Shown: positions 7,135 through 15,427, counted from the first letter of the stretch. The stretch: 24,194 nucleotides of DNA from Spirochaetales bacterium (GCA_007130265.1 SLST01000197.1:1-24194), one strand, 5' to 3'. Notes: generated by a model not told the origin, from the sequence alone. A program made the numbers and translations.

Positions 7135-7569
7135 GTGCGACAGACAACCAGGCTTCAGCGCATATCGGTAGCAATCGTAGACGATTCGATACCGCTGCAG
7201 AAGCGACTCGCAGAGCTCATACCGCAGGACGGATCGGCCGAGGTCATTGCCTTCGCCGCGACCGTATTCGATGCGGTACAGCTCGTCTGGGACCGATCGC
7301 CTGACGTCGTCGTGCTCGACTTCCAGCTCAAGGAAGGGACGGCGCTCGACGTGCTCGACGGGATAGAAGACAAGGTCCCCTACCCGACGGTCATCGTGCT
7401 GACCAACTACCCGGAGCCGATCTACCGGGCAAAATGCATCGAAGCCGGCGCGTACCGGTTTCTCGACAAGTCGACGGAGTTCAGCCAGCTGACGGAAACG
7501 ATCCGAGAGATATCAACGCAGATACATCAGGGAGGACCAGATGCAACAGGATCAGAATGGACAGGATGA
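7135..7569 (+). CDS. stand-alone receiver domain protein, first gene of the che operon
   Basis: A single receiver domain of 144 aa from GTG 7135. Numbered from that start it has Asp16/Asp17 (A-I-V-D-D-S), phospho-acceptor Asp62 (V-V-L-D-F-Q-L), Thr90 (V-L-T-N-Y) and Lys112 (F-L-D-K-S). There is no output domain. The sequence around the switch and the F-L-D-K-S ending resemble NarL-type receivers more than CheY. GTG 7135 is chosen because GGAGAAGG precedes it; ATG 7105 in the same frame would have only an adjacent AGG and would make a start close to the predicted transcription start. The gene's end overlaps cheW by 29 bp, so it belongs to the chemotaxis operon. It could be a phosphate sink, an adaptor, or a target of the kinase at 5000; none is shown. 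Confidence 0.85.
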   Translation: MRQTTRLQRISVAIVDDSIPLQKRLAELIPQDGSAEVIAFAATVFDAVQLVWDRSPDVVVLDFQLKEGTALDVLDGIEDKVPYPTVIVLTNYPEPIYRAKCIEAGAYRFLDKSTEFSQLTETIREISTQIHQGGPDATGSEWTG

Positions 7570-8104
7570 CGACCTGTTCCTCGTTGACGACGAGAGCGGG
7601 AACGAGTCGGAGGACAAGCACCTGCTGTTTCGTCTGAGTGACGAAGAGTACGGGGTGCCGATCGACCGGGTGCAGTCAATCGAGGAACTTCAGCGAATTG
7701 TCGCGGTGCCGGACATGCCCCACTACGTACGGGGAGTAATCAACCTCCGCGGAACGGTCATCCCGGTCGTCGACCTCAGGCTGCGGTTCGGTATGCCGGC
7801 TCGCGAATACGACGACCGGACCTGCATCATCATCATCGAGGCGGATTCCCGCGTCGTCGGCTTTATCGTCGATACGGTGAGCGAGGTTCACCAGATCCCG
7901 GCGAAGAACATCCAGCCGGCTCCGGAGTTCAGATCGGGCTCCGGGTCCGAGCAGTTTGTCACGGGCCTCGGTACCGTCGAAGGCGAGGTGAAGATCCTTC
8001 TCGAGATCGACCGGCTCATGCGGCCGGAAGAGGTCCCGGAGCAGGCGCTCACCCTGGGAAAGGCCCAGATGCAGTCGACTGTCGCCGCCGGCGAGAACGG
8101 GTAA
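7541..8104 (+). CDS. cheW: chemotaxis coupling protein CheW
   Basis: CheW links receptors to the kinase CheA in the signalling array. The 187-aa protein has an acidic 25-residue N-terminal tail, then one CheW (SH3-like) domain. Recognisable are F-R-L-S-D-E-E-Y-G-V-P (30-40), P-H-Y-V-R-G-V-I-N-L-R-G (60-71) with conserved Arg64, V-I-P-V-V-D-L-R (73-80), and T-G-L-G-T-V-E-G (141-148) then I-L-L-E-I-D. It is slightly longer than the typical 150-165 aa because of both tails. GGGAGGA lies just before the ATG at 7541. It overlaps the preceding receiver gene by 29 bp and is followed by the receptor-like gene after 22 bp. Confidence 0.95.
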   Translation: MQQDQNGQDDDLFLVDDESGNESEDKHLLFRLSDEEYGVPIDRVQSIEELQRIVAVPDMPHYVRGVINLRGTVIPVVDLRLRFGMPAREYDDRTCIIIIEADSRVVGFIVDTVSEVHQIPAKNIQPAPEFRSGSGSEQFVTGLGTVEGEVKILLEIDRLMRPEEVPEQALTLGKAQMQSTVAAGENG

Positions 8105-8126
8105 CCGGAGAAGCGACCGAGGCAGT

Positions 8127-9419
8127 ATGGAACGACGCACGACCGCAGCAGCCGTCATCTCACTCGGGTTCGCGCTCGCGGGGGCACTCGGGGCGTTTCA
8201 CTCGACTGCCTGGACCGTGGTGCTCGTCTCGGGCGCGATCGCTTCAGGCGCGATGGCGTATCTGTTCGCGTGCATGGATCTGCGCTCGAGTGAGCGCCGC
8301 GCCGGCGAGCGGATGAGCGAGCTTGAAGCCAGCCACGCCGAGCGGGAGGAAGCTACGCGCCGCAACGTCAACGACCTCCAGGAGCAGGCGAGGGACTTGA
8401 GCGCCCGGCTGCGCACCTACGATGAGACGACGAGAGCGCTCGCAGAGGCGGTGGCTCTGATACGCGAGACCGCCCCGATCATCGAGAGACTGTCACGCAC
8501 GGCGATCGAGAAGAGCGAGCGCGGATCCACTTCACTCACCGACGATGTCTACGAGATCGGCCGACAGAGCACATCGCTCAGCGAGTCGATCGCGGCATTC
8601 CTCACCGAGCTGTGCACCGGAGACGAATCGCTCGAGGACCGCATCGCCGACATGGAGCTCGATCTCGAGCGGTTGAGCGAGAACGCAGCCATCTGCGATC
8701 GCACCAACACTTCGCTTGACAGATCGATCGACCGCATATCCCGATCGGTCGGGGAAACATCCGAGCTCCTGGGGCAGGTGTCCAACATCGCCGAGCAGAC
8801 AAGTATTCTCGCGATCAATGCGGCGATCTATGCCGCCAAGGCGGGAGAGTTCGGCAAGGGCTTCAGCGTGATCGCCGGTGAGATACAGAAGCTCGCCGGC
8901 ACCGCGAAAGAGGTCGCCGAGGCGATCGGCTCGAACACCGTATCGATCGAGCGGCAGGTCGCCGACTTCAGCGCACAGCATCACGCGCTGATGGCCGACT
9001 CACAGAAGAACCTCTCCGAGACGATCGAGTCGATTCACCACACGATCACGGGTCTGAGACCAAAGCTCGATCGCATCAGGTCGTCGATTCGCGAGGCGGC
9101 CGGCGTAAGCGATTCGGTCACCTCGCACCTGAGCGAGATCAACATGGCGATGCAGCAGCAGGATGCGATTCAGCAGATCGTGTCGCACATCTCGGTGATC
9201 TTCGACGACGCCGCGGCCAGAGTCCCCGAATCGGCGGTCGAGCCGCTCGGCGAGGCGCAGGCTCGGGCTCGTGAGCTTGCGAGGAAGATCGCTGTGAAGC
9301 ACTTCACGATGGAAGACGAATACGAGGCAATAGGCGCAGAGGGGTACGGAGCCGGTGTGGCGAAGCGGGTCGTGCTGGACAACGGCGTCGAACTCGGCGG
9401 TAACGTGACCTTGTTCTGA
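8127..9419 (+). CDS. methyl-accepting chemotaxis protein-like receptor with no sensor domain
   Basis: A 430-aa receptor-like protein. Two hydrophobic segments at about 7-27 and 30-49 form a tight membrane hairpin, so almost nothing is exposed outside. No HAMP or ligand-binding domain is apparent. Residues 55-370 are helical and coiled-coil, with the receptor hairpin tip at about 221-257: IAEQTSILAINAAIYAAKAG, then E-F-G-K-G-F-S-V-I-A-G-E. This is clearly the MCP signalling region, but the near-invariant Glu in N-A-A-[IV]-E-A-A is Tyr235, and the following Arg is Lys238. In enteric receptors both positions are at trimer contacts. The C-terminus ends in N-V-T-L-F and lacks an aromatic CheR-binding pentapeptide of the usual form. 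Start ATG 8127 has GAGG upstream. It sits between cheW and cheY, so it may sense a cytoplasmic or membrane signal, or act as a scaffold. Confidence 0.9.
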   Translation: MERRTTAAAVISLGFALAGALGAFHSTAWTVVLVSGAIASGAMAYLFACMDLRSSERRAGERMSELEASHAEREEATRRNVNDLQEQARDLSARLRTYDETTRALAEAVALIRETAPIIERLSRTAIEKSERGSTSLTDDVYEIGRQSTSLSESIAAFLTELCTGDESLEDRIADMELDLERLSENAAICDRTNTSLDRSIDRISRSVGETSELLGQVSNIAEQTSILAINAAIYAAKAGEFGKGFSVIAGEIQKLAGTAKEVAEAIGSNTVSIERQVADFSAQHHALMADSQKNLSETIESIHHTITGLRPKLDRIRSSIREAAGVSDSVTSHLSEINMAMQQQDAIQQIVSHISVIFDDAAARVPESAVEPLGEAQARARELARKIAVKHFTMEDEYEAIGAEGYGAGVAKRVVLDNGVELGGNVTLF

Positions 9420-9432
9420 AAGGAGAGGCACT

Positions 9433-9801
9433 ATGAGCGGAAAGATACTGTGTATAGACGACTCGCCGACGATTCGAAAACTTGTACACAAGGCACTCGA
9501 TCCGGAGGGGTACGAAGTGCAGGAGGCCGAGAACGGCAAGGACGCGCTCAGCCGCGCGGACGCGAGCGTCGATCTGTTTCTCGTAGACGTGCACATGCCG
9601 GAGATGGACGGGTTTGAGTTTGTCGAGTCCATCAAGCAGCGTCCCGAGCTTGCACAGAAGCCGGTCGTCTTCCTCACGACGGAGAGCAGCGAGGAGAAGA
9701 AGCAGCGCGGCAAGCAGCTTGGGGTGAACGGCTGGATCGTGAAGCCGTTCGAGCCTGAGGCGTTGACAAAGGTCATCGCGATGCTGGCTCCCGCAACCTG
9801 A
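9433..9801 (+). CDS. cheY: chemotaxis response regulator CheY (first copy)
   Basis: A 122-aa single receiver domain. Asp9/Asp10 (C-I-D-D-S), phospho-acceptor Asp52 (L-V-D-V-H-M-P-E-M-D-G), Thr82/Thr83 (F-L-T-T-E-S) and Lys104 (V-K-P-F) are all present, so it should accept phosphate from CheA. CheY-P binds the flagellar switch. The conserved M-P-E-M-D-G and E-S-S-E-E segments are CheY-like. A strong AGGAGAGG ribosome binding site precedes the ATG; cheA follows after 11 bp. A second CheY lies at 15041, so one of the two may be the motor ligand and the other a phosphate sink. Confidence 0.93.
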   Translation: MSGKILCIDDSPTIRKLVHKALDPEGYEVQEAENGKDALSRADASVDLFLVDVHMPEMDGFEFVESIKQRPELAQKPVVFLTTESSEEKKQRGKQLGVNGWIVKPFEPEALTKVIAMLAPAT

Positions 9802-9812
9802 CGGGTTAACGA

Positions 9813-12671
9813 ATGAGCGAACGACTGATCGACCTGCTCACACACTACCAGGAGGGAGACCTCGTCGCCACAGCCGACCTAGTGGAGGAAGCGACAGCCG
9901 TCGCCGTATCGCCCGACTCAGAGGGCGCACCGCGTGACACGGCAAACGAGATCGCCGAGAGGTTTCGCGCGATCGCCCGCATGCAGGCGTCAAACCCGAC
10001 TCCCGACGAAGTCGAACGGTGGGTGGCCGCGCTAGCCGCGGAGCCGCAGGCACGCGGACCCCTCGAACAGGACGACGGAACGCTCTCATTCCTCGGACGC
10101 GCGGTTGGCCACCTGTCCGCCATCGTCGACATGCTGAAACGGTACCGTGACGGCGACCTGGCGCTGGCCACGGAGATCCTTGCCGAGACCCAGCTCCTCG
10201 CGACCGACCCGAACACGCCGGGGGACGCTTTGCCGATCATCCGCGGCATCCGTGACACCTTCTTCGATCACGTGCGTGCCGCCGTCGGCGAGCCGCAGGC
10301 GACTGAGCCCCCTGACGCTGAACCGTCACGGGACAAGCTTCCGGCCGAGCGACCGGCAGCCGCGCATGAGGTAGCGATCGATGACCTTGACGTGGTCACA
10401 TCCTTCATTCAGGAGTCGGCTGATCATCTCGACGATATCGAGCACCGCGTTCTGAAACTCGAAGACGAGCACAGCGACGAACTGGTCAACAGCATCTTCC
10501 GGTCCATGCATACGATCAAGGGCGTCGCCTCATTCGTGGGCTTCTCCCACGTGAGCGAGACGAGCCATGAGCTCGAGGCGCTGCTCGACGAGGTTCGAAA
10601 CGGACGCCAGCAGATCACCGACGAGGTGATCACGGTACTCCTCGACGGAACCGACGTGCTCAGCCGGATCGTCGGCAGCATTGAGCAGCAGGTCGCGGGC
10701 GGCAACGGATCCGGCGCCCCTTCGGTCGTGACCGAAGAGTCATTCGACCACCTGCGGATCGTCGAGCGGGTGCAGGCACTGCGCCTCGGTAGACCTGTGG
10801 GTGCGCAGGCGCCTGCTCCTGCCGAGAGTACCGACGAGCCGGCGAATCAGCCGACTCAGGGCTCCACCATGACAGAGGAGGAGGCGGCCGCTGCGATCGC
10901 CGCGTCCGATCCGGTGACACCGGAGATGATCGATGCGTTCATAGAGGAGTCGACGGATCTGCTCGACGGGGTCGAGCAGGAGCTGCTGCGAGCCGAGAGC
11001 GAGCCGATCGACCCTGAGACAGTGGGGCGGGTGTTCCGCGCGGTGCACACGGTCAAGGGGAATGCCGGGTTCTTCTGGTTCACCCGGGTGGAACAGCAGT
11101 GCATGGCGCTCGAGGAAGAGCTTGACGGGTACCGCACGCGTGGAGCGTCCATCGACCACGACGCAGCCGGACGGTTTCTCGACATGGTCGACATGATTCG
11201 CGGCAGTATCCGAGCGGTTGCCGGCGCGGCCGGTACCGTGACCTCGGAATCGCCTGAGACTGTCGACCGGACCGGTGAATCCGGCGACGGCGACGGGCTC
11301 TCTGATGGTGACGCACTCGGCAAGATCCTGGTCCAGATGGGGGAGATCAGCGAAGAGTCGCTCGAACGGGCCCTCTCCCGGCAACAGCGTCGGCTGGGAG
11401 AGATTCTCGTCAGCGAAGAAGACGTCAAGCCGGACTCCGTCGAGAAAGCGCTCGCCGAGCAGGCGAAGCGCAGAACCACCGGCGGAACGGCGAACGAGTA
11501 CGCGGTCTCGCGCAAGGATATTCGCGTCGACACGGTGAAGCTCGACAAGCTGTTTGACCTCGTCGGGGAGCTCATCACCGCCGAGTCCATGCTGCTCGGA
11601 GGAATCGAATCGTCAGAGAACGGAGGCGCTACGCTGACAAAGGCGGCTTCCTATCTGCAGAAGATCACGCGGGAAATGCAGGAGATCACTCTCAGCGTGC
11701 GGATGATCCCCCTGGAGGCGACCTTCGGCAAGATGCGGCGACTCGTCCGCGATCTCGCACGTCGGTTCGAGAAGGACGTCACCATTGAGATCTCCGGCGA
11801 GCAGACCGAGATGGACAAGAACGTGATCGAAGAGGTCTCCGACCCGCTCGTTCACATCATTCGCAACGCGATCGACCACGGGATCGAGTCGGCGACCGAC
11901 CGCGAGGCGGCCGGCAAGCCGAGGACCGGCACGATCAGGCTTTCGGCCAAACACGAGGGCAACGAGATCTGGATCACGATCGCCGACGATGGTCGCGGTC
12001 TTGACCGAGACCGCATCCTCGCGAAGGCAATCGAGCGCGGACTCGTCGGGGAGCAGGACGGCGAGCTCACCGACGATCAGATCTATCGGTTCATCTTCGA
12101 ACCGGCCTTCTCGACCGCCGGATCCGTCTCGGAGATCTCCGGCCGGGGCGTGGGCATGGACGTCGTACGGCAGAACACCGAGAAGCTGCGCGGGAAGATC
12201 GACCTTTCGAGCGAACCGGGACAGGGGACGACGTTCATCCTTCGCATTCCGCTCACGCTCGCAATACTCGACGGAGTGACGTTCGAGATCGGTGATACCC
12301 AGTTCTCGGTTCCCACGACCGACCTCGTCACATTCCAAAGCTACAGCGAGGAATCGATCACCGGCACCGGATCAGGGCACCACGGCTTCCGGCTGCGCGA
12401 CGAGGTGATCCCGATCATCCAGTACGAACACCGGGACGAGATCCCGGATCACGGCGTGATCATCGTGCTCCAATCGGCGGACAGGACCGCCGCGCTCGTG
12501 GTCGACAGGATCGTCGGCTACCGGCAGTTCGTCGTACGCGCGATGCCGGCGTACATCGGCAGGATGCGCGCGGTAAGCGGATGCAGCATCCAGGGTGACG
12601 GCAGCATCTCCTTCATCCTTGACGTCGGGCAACTGATCGCTGAGGAGATCGCGTATGTCGGAGCTCGTTGA
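9813..12671 (+). CDS. cheA: chemotaxis histidine kinase CheA with two HPt domains and extra N-terminal repeats
   Basis: At 952 aa it is longer than most CheA proteins (about 650-800). Domains in order: two copies of an unassigned segment (about 4-55 and 103-153; each begins L/I-x-D-[LM]-L-x-x-Y-x-x-G-D-L); a first HPt (about 193-288) with His233 in S-M-H-T-I-K-G; a second HPt (about 368-468) with His412 in A-V-H-T-V-K-G; a small GspE-N/MshEN-like segment (about 500-550; L-G-K-I-L-V-Q-M-G and L-G-E-I-L-V-S); dimerisation domain (about 562-625); ATPase with N-box Asn685 (H-I-I-R-N-A-I-D-H-G), D-D-G-R-G-L (725-730) and G-R-G-V-G-M-D (777-783); and a CheW-like domain (about 815-948). No clear P2 domain is seen. 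The ATG at 9813 has only a weak ribosome binding site. It overlaps cheR by 17 bp. Confidence 0.95.
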   Translation: MSERLIDLLTHYQEGDLVATADLVEEATAVAVSPDSEGAPRDTANEIAERFRAIARMQASNPTPDEVERWVAALAAEPQARGPLEQDDGTLSFLGRAVGHLSAIVDMLKRYRDGDLALATEILAETQLLATDPNTPGDALPIIRGIRDTFFDHVRAAVGEPQATEPPDAEPSRDKLPAERPAAAHEVAIDDLDVVTSFIQESADHLDDIEHRVLKLEDEHSDELVNSIFRSMHTIKGVASFVGFSHVSETSHELEALLDEVRNGRQQITDEVITVLLDGTDVLSRIVGSIEQQVAGGNGSGAPSVVTEESFDHLRIVERVQALRLGRPVGAQAPAPAESTDEPANQPTQGSTMTEEEAAAAIAASDPVTPEMIDAFIEESTDLLDGVEQELLRAESEPIDPETVGRVFRAVHTVKGNAGFFWFTRVEQQCMALEEELDGYRTRGASIDHDAAGRFLDMVDMIRGSIRAVAGAAGTVTSESPETVDRTGESGDGDGLSDGDALGKILVQMGEISEESLERALSRQQRRLGEILVSEEDVKPDSVEKALAEQAKRRTTGGTANEYAVSRKDIRVDTVKLDKLFDLVGELITAESMLLGGIESSENGGATLTKAASYLQKITREMQEITLSVRMIPLEATFGKMRRLVRDLARRFEKDVTIEISGEQTEMDKNVIEEVSDPLVHIIRNAIDHGIESATDREAAGKPRTGTIRLSAKHEGNEIWITIADDGRGLDRDRILAKAIERGLVGEQDGELTDDQIYRFIFEPAFSTAGSVSEISGRGVGMDVVRQNTEKLRGKIDLSSEPGQGTTFILRIPLTLAILDGVTFEIGDTQFSVPTTDLVTFQSYSEESITGTGSGHHGFRLRDEVIPIIQYEHRDEIPDHGVIIVLQSADRTAALVVDRIVGYRQFVVRAMPAYIGRMRAVSGCSIQGDGSISFILDVGQLIAEEIAYVGAR

Positions 12672-13488
12672 CCTTGATGAGCCCGAGTTCACGCGGATCG
12701 CGGAACTCGTGCACAGCCGTTACGGCATCGATCTCTCGAAGAAACGGACGCTCGTCCGCGGACGGCTGAACGGAACACTGCGGTCGCTTGGCTACCGCTC
12801 GTTCAACGAGTATATGGAAGCGGTAGAAGCCGACGAAACCGGCGGTCGCCTGACCGAGATGGTCGATCGCCTCTCGACGAACCATACCTACTTCTTCCGG
12901 GAGGCCGACCACCTCGACTACCTGGTCTCATACGCGCTTCCTGCGCTGTGGGGCGATCAGGCCGAGAAAGGACTCTCGGAAACGCGCATCTGGTGTGCCG
13001 GGTGCGCGACCGGCGAAGAACCCTACTCCATTCTCATCGCGCTGGCCGACCGTTTCGGGCTCAGTCGCTTGCCGCGACACCCGATCGTCCTCGCCACCGA
13101 TATATCGACTGCGGCGCTGCGGACGGCCGCAGCCGCGGTCTATCCTCCGTCGAGAGTCCGTGAAGCCGGCGACGTGGTCAAACGCGGCTACGCGAAGAGC
13201 GAACCCGACGGAACGCTACGCATGAACGGCGAGCTCGCCTCGCGCGTGCTGTTCAAACGGCTGAACCTCATGCGCCGCGATTTCCCCTTTCGCAGACAGT
13301 TCGACGCGATCTTCTGCCGCAACGTGATGATCTACTTCGACCAGCCGACCCGCGTCGCGCTCGTGGCCGCCTTTCGCCGTCACCTGAGACCCGGTGGCTT
13401 TCTCTTCCTCGGTCATTCGGAGTCCATGGGTCGGCAGGTAGAGGGCTACCAGTACATGCAGCCGGCGGTCTACAGGAGCCTCGGATGA
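12655..13488 (+). CDS. cheR: chemotaxis protein methyltransferase CheR
   Basis: CheR methylates glutamates on receptors with S-adenosylmethionine during adaptation. The 277-aa protein shows the helical N-terminal domain and the signature N-H-T-Y-F-F-R-E (76-83). The AdoMet-binding W-C-A-G-C-A-T-G-E-E-P-Y-S is at 113-125, A-T-D-I-S at 147-151, F-C-R-N-V-M-I-Y-F-D at 220-229, and L-G-H-S-E-S at 252-257. Length and motif order are normal, and no tetratricopeptide tail is present. GAGGAG lies 7 nt before ATG 12655, inside the end of cheA; the stop overlaps cheB in ATGA. The co-encoded receptor-like protein lacks a typical tether, so CheR may mostly act on receptors encoded elsewhere. Confidence 0.96.
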   Translation: MSELVDLDEPEFTRIAELVHSRYGIDLSKKRTLVRGRLNGTLRSLGYRSFNEYMEAVEADETGGRLTEMVDRLSTNHTYFFREADHLDYLVSYALPALWGDQAEKGLSETRIWCAGCATGEEPYSILIALADRFGLSRLPRHPIVLATDISTAALRTAAAAVYPPSRVREAGDVVKRGYAKSEPDGTLRMNGELASRVLFKRLNLMRRDFPFRRQFDAIFCRNVMIYFDQPTRVALVAAFRRHLRPGGFLFLGHSESMGRQVEGYQYMQPAVYRSLG

Positions 13489-14540
13489 TCAGGCCTGTTC
13501 GCGTGCTGGTGGTCGACGACTCGGCTCTCGCCAGACGCATCATCACGCAGGCGATCGGCCGCGACCCGCGCATCGAGGTCGTGGGCAGCGCGCCGGACGT
13601 CTATGTGGCGCGGGACAAGATCATCGAGCTTGAGCCCGACGTGCTGACGCTTGACGTCGAGATGCCCCGTATGGACGGCGTCGCGTTCCTCAAACGGCTG
13701 ATGCCCCAGCGTCCCATCCCCGTGGTGGTCGTCTCTGCGCTCACCCGTGCAGGCGCCGCGATCACCCTGGATGCACTGGCCAGCGGCGCGGTCGACTTCG
13801 TGCCCAAGCCGTCGTCGAGTTTTGGTCAGCGCCTGGATTCCATGGCCGACGAGCTGGTCGAGAAGGTCATCGTCGCCGCGCGCACCGATGTCACGCATTG
13901 GCGCGACGAGAGATTCGACCTGAAGAGTGTTGCCAGGACGCAGACCGCCCTGCAGGAGAGCTCGTCGAAGCTGATCGCGATCGGCGCGTCTACGGGAGGC
14001 ACGGTGGCGCTGACGGCAATCGTGAGGGCCCTGCCGCCCACGATTCCAGGCGTGGTGGTCGTCCAGCACATGCCCCCAGTTTTCACGGCGATGTTTGCGG
14101 ACAAACTGAACACGATGTCTGCGGTCGAGGTCATGGAGGCGTCGGACGGCGAGCGTGTGCTCACCGGTCGGGTCCTGATCGCGCCCGGCGGCATGCAGAC
14201 GAGCGTTGAGCGGCGGGGAGGTAGATACGTCGTCCGATGCGCTGAGGGGGCGCCGGTCAACGGTCACAGCCCTTCGGTGGACGTCTTGATGAGCTCCGTC
14301 GCGCACAGCGTCGGGGCCAACGCGATCGGTGCGGTACTCACGGGCATGGGCAGCGACGGAGCGCAGGGGCTGTTGGCGATGCGAACCGCGGGGGCACGAA
14401 CGTTCGCTCAGGACGAGGCGACCTCGGTCGTGTTCGGCATGCCCAATCAGGCCTACAAAGTCGGCGGTGCCGAGCGGCTCGTTCCGCTCGCCCGAGTCGC
14501 CGACGAGCTCGTACGACTCAGCCGGGAGATCGCCGCATGA
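13485..14540 (+). CDS. cheB: chemotaxis protein-glutamate methylesterase/deamidase CheB
   Basis: CheB removes methyl groups from receptors and is activated by CheA phosphorylation. The 351-aa protein has an N-terminal receiver with Asp11/Asp12 (V-V-D-D-S), phospho-acceptor Asp57 (L-T-L-D-V-E-M-P), Ser84 and Lys108 (V-P-K-P-S). A linker leads to the esterase domain with the full catalytic triad: Ser169 in I-G-A-S-T-G-G, His195 in Q-H-M-P-P, Asp291 in G-M-G-S-D-G-A. Length is normal. The ATG overlaps the cheR stop by 4 bp; cheD begins 10 bp after its stop. It therefore belongs to the same transcript and forms the adaptation pair with CheR. Confidence 0.96.
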   Translation: MIRPVRVLVVDDSALARRIITQAIGRDPRIEVVGSAPDVYVARDKIIELEPDVLTLDVEMPRMDGVAFLKRLMPQRPIPVVVVSALTRAGAAITLDALASGAVDFVPKPSSSFGQRLDSMADELVEKVIVAARTDVTHWRDERFDLKSVARTQTALQESSSKLIAIGASTGGTVALTAIVRALPPTIPGVVVVQHMPPVFTAMFADKLNTMSAVEVMEASDGERVLTGRVLIAPGGMQTSVERRGGRYVVRCAEGAPVNGHSPSVDVLMSSVAHSVGANAIGAVLTGMGSDGAQGLLAMRTAGARTFAQDEATSVVFGMPNQAYKVGGAERLVPLARVADELVRLSREIAA

Positions 14541-14550
14541 GGGAGATCCA

Positions 14551-15033
14551 ATGAGAATCGATGTCGGGATCGGCGAGTTCAAGCACTCACACGACGCGAC
14601 CGCCATCCTCAAGACGTACGGACTGGGATCCTGCGTCGCGCTTCTCGTCACGGGTCGCAGCCCCGCGGTCGCGGGTATGATGCACATCGCTCTCCCGGAA
14701 TCACAGGTCAACCCGGCGAAGGCCGCCGCCCTGCCCGGCTACTTCGCCGACACGGGCGTACCGCTCCTCATGGAATGGGTTGACGCGGTCTCCGGCGGAA
14801 GACGCCGGACGTTCTCGTACCATCTCTACGGCGGCGCGAGCATTCTCGACGAGAACAACCGCTTCGACATCGGGCGGCGTAACGCGCTCGCGGTGAAACG
14901 CCTGCTGTGGCGGTACGGATGTGGTATCACGAAGGAGGATCTCGGGGGACAGGTCTCGCGCACCGTCTCCGTCGCGATAGCCACCGGTGAGGTGCTCGTG
15001 AACTACGGCCAGAAACAGACAAGCAAGAGGTAG
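14551..15033 (+). CDS. cheD: chemoreceptor glutamine deamidase CheD
   Basis: CheD deamidates receptor glutamines and, in systems with CheC/CheX-type proteins, links adaptation to CheY-P. The 160-aa protein begins M-R-I-D-V-G-I-G-E-F. It has the CheD catalytic pair, Cys28 in G-L-G-S-C-V-A-L and His45 in M-M-H-I-A-L-P, spaced as in the Thermotoga enzyme (Cys27/His44). Y-G-G-A (near 92-95) and the late N-x-x-x-V-K-R-L-L (residues 107-115) fit the family. An in-frame extension back to 14329 lies inside cheB in another frame and is rejected; ATG 14551 has GGGAG at a good distance. Clustering of cheD with cheB, cheR and a CheX-like gene fits a dual adaptation pathway. Confidence 0.95.
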   Translation: MRIDVGIGEFKHSHDATAILKTYGLGSCVALLVTGRSPAVAGMMHIALPESQVNPAKAAALPGYFADTGVPLLMEWVDAVSGGRRRTFSYHLYGGASILDENNRFDIGRRNALAVKRLLWRYGCGITKEDLGGQVSRTVSVAIATGEVLVNYGQKQTSKR

Positions 15034-15040
15034 CAGACCA

Positions 15041-15427
15041 ATGCGATCACTCGCGCAAGCCAGAAGGATTCTCATCGTCGACGACTCGTCCACCTCGCGG
15101 ATGATCACGCGGCGATGCTTTGAGATCGCGGCCTCGGACTCTCTCACGTTCCACGAGGCATGTGACGGAGCCCAAGCGCTCTCAATGCTGCATGAACACG
15201 AGGTGGATCTCATCGTCACCGACATCAACATGCCGAAGATGGACGGCATGACCTTCGTCTGGAAGGTCAAGATGAACCCGCGTCTGGAGTCGACGCCGAT
15301 TCTGGTGCTCTCGTCCATGAAGAACGAGCGGATGCAGAGCGGGCTCGTCGGGCTTGGGATCGCCGGGTTCATCCAGAAGCCGATCTCGCCGGCGAAGCTC
15401 GCCGATCTCGTAGGAGACCCATCATGA
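15041..15427 (+). CDS. CheY-like response regulator (second copy)
   Basis: A 128-aa single receiver domain. Asp14/Asp15 (L-I-V-D-D-S), phospho-acceptor Asp61 (V-T-D-I-N-M-P-K-M-D-G), Ser91 in L-V-L-S-S and Lys113 (I-Q-K-P-I) are all present. The M-P-K-M-D-G and the M-K-N-E-R segments are CheY-like. AGAGG precedes the ATG at 15041 and its stop overlaps the CheX-like gene (ATGA at 15424-15427), so this CheY and the phosphatase are translationally coupled. The coupling suggests this copy is the substrate or partner of that phosphatase. Whether it or the first copy binds the motor cannot be told from sequence. Confidence 0.92.
   Translation: MRSLAQARRILIVDDSSTSRMITRRCFEIAASDSLTFHEACDGAQALSMLHEHEVDLIVTDINMPKMDGMTFVWKVKMNPRLESTPILVLSSMKNERMQSGLVGLGIAGFIQKPISPAKLADLVGDPS

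Noticed and set aside
9415..9419. CheR-binding pentapeptide at the receptor C-terminus
   Set aside because: The last five residues, N-V-T-L-F, have an aromatic residue only at the final position and not at the second, so the usual tether pattern is not met.
14329..14550. N-terminal extension of CheD by 74 residues
   Set aside because: The extension runs inside cheB in another frame, is Arg/Ser-rich, and the ATG at 14551 has a good ribosome binding site and matches the CheD N-terminus.
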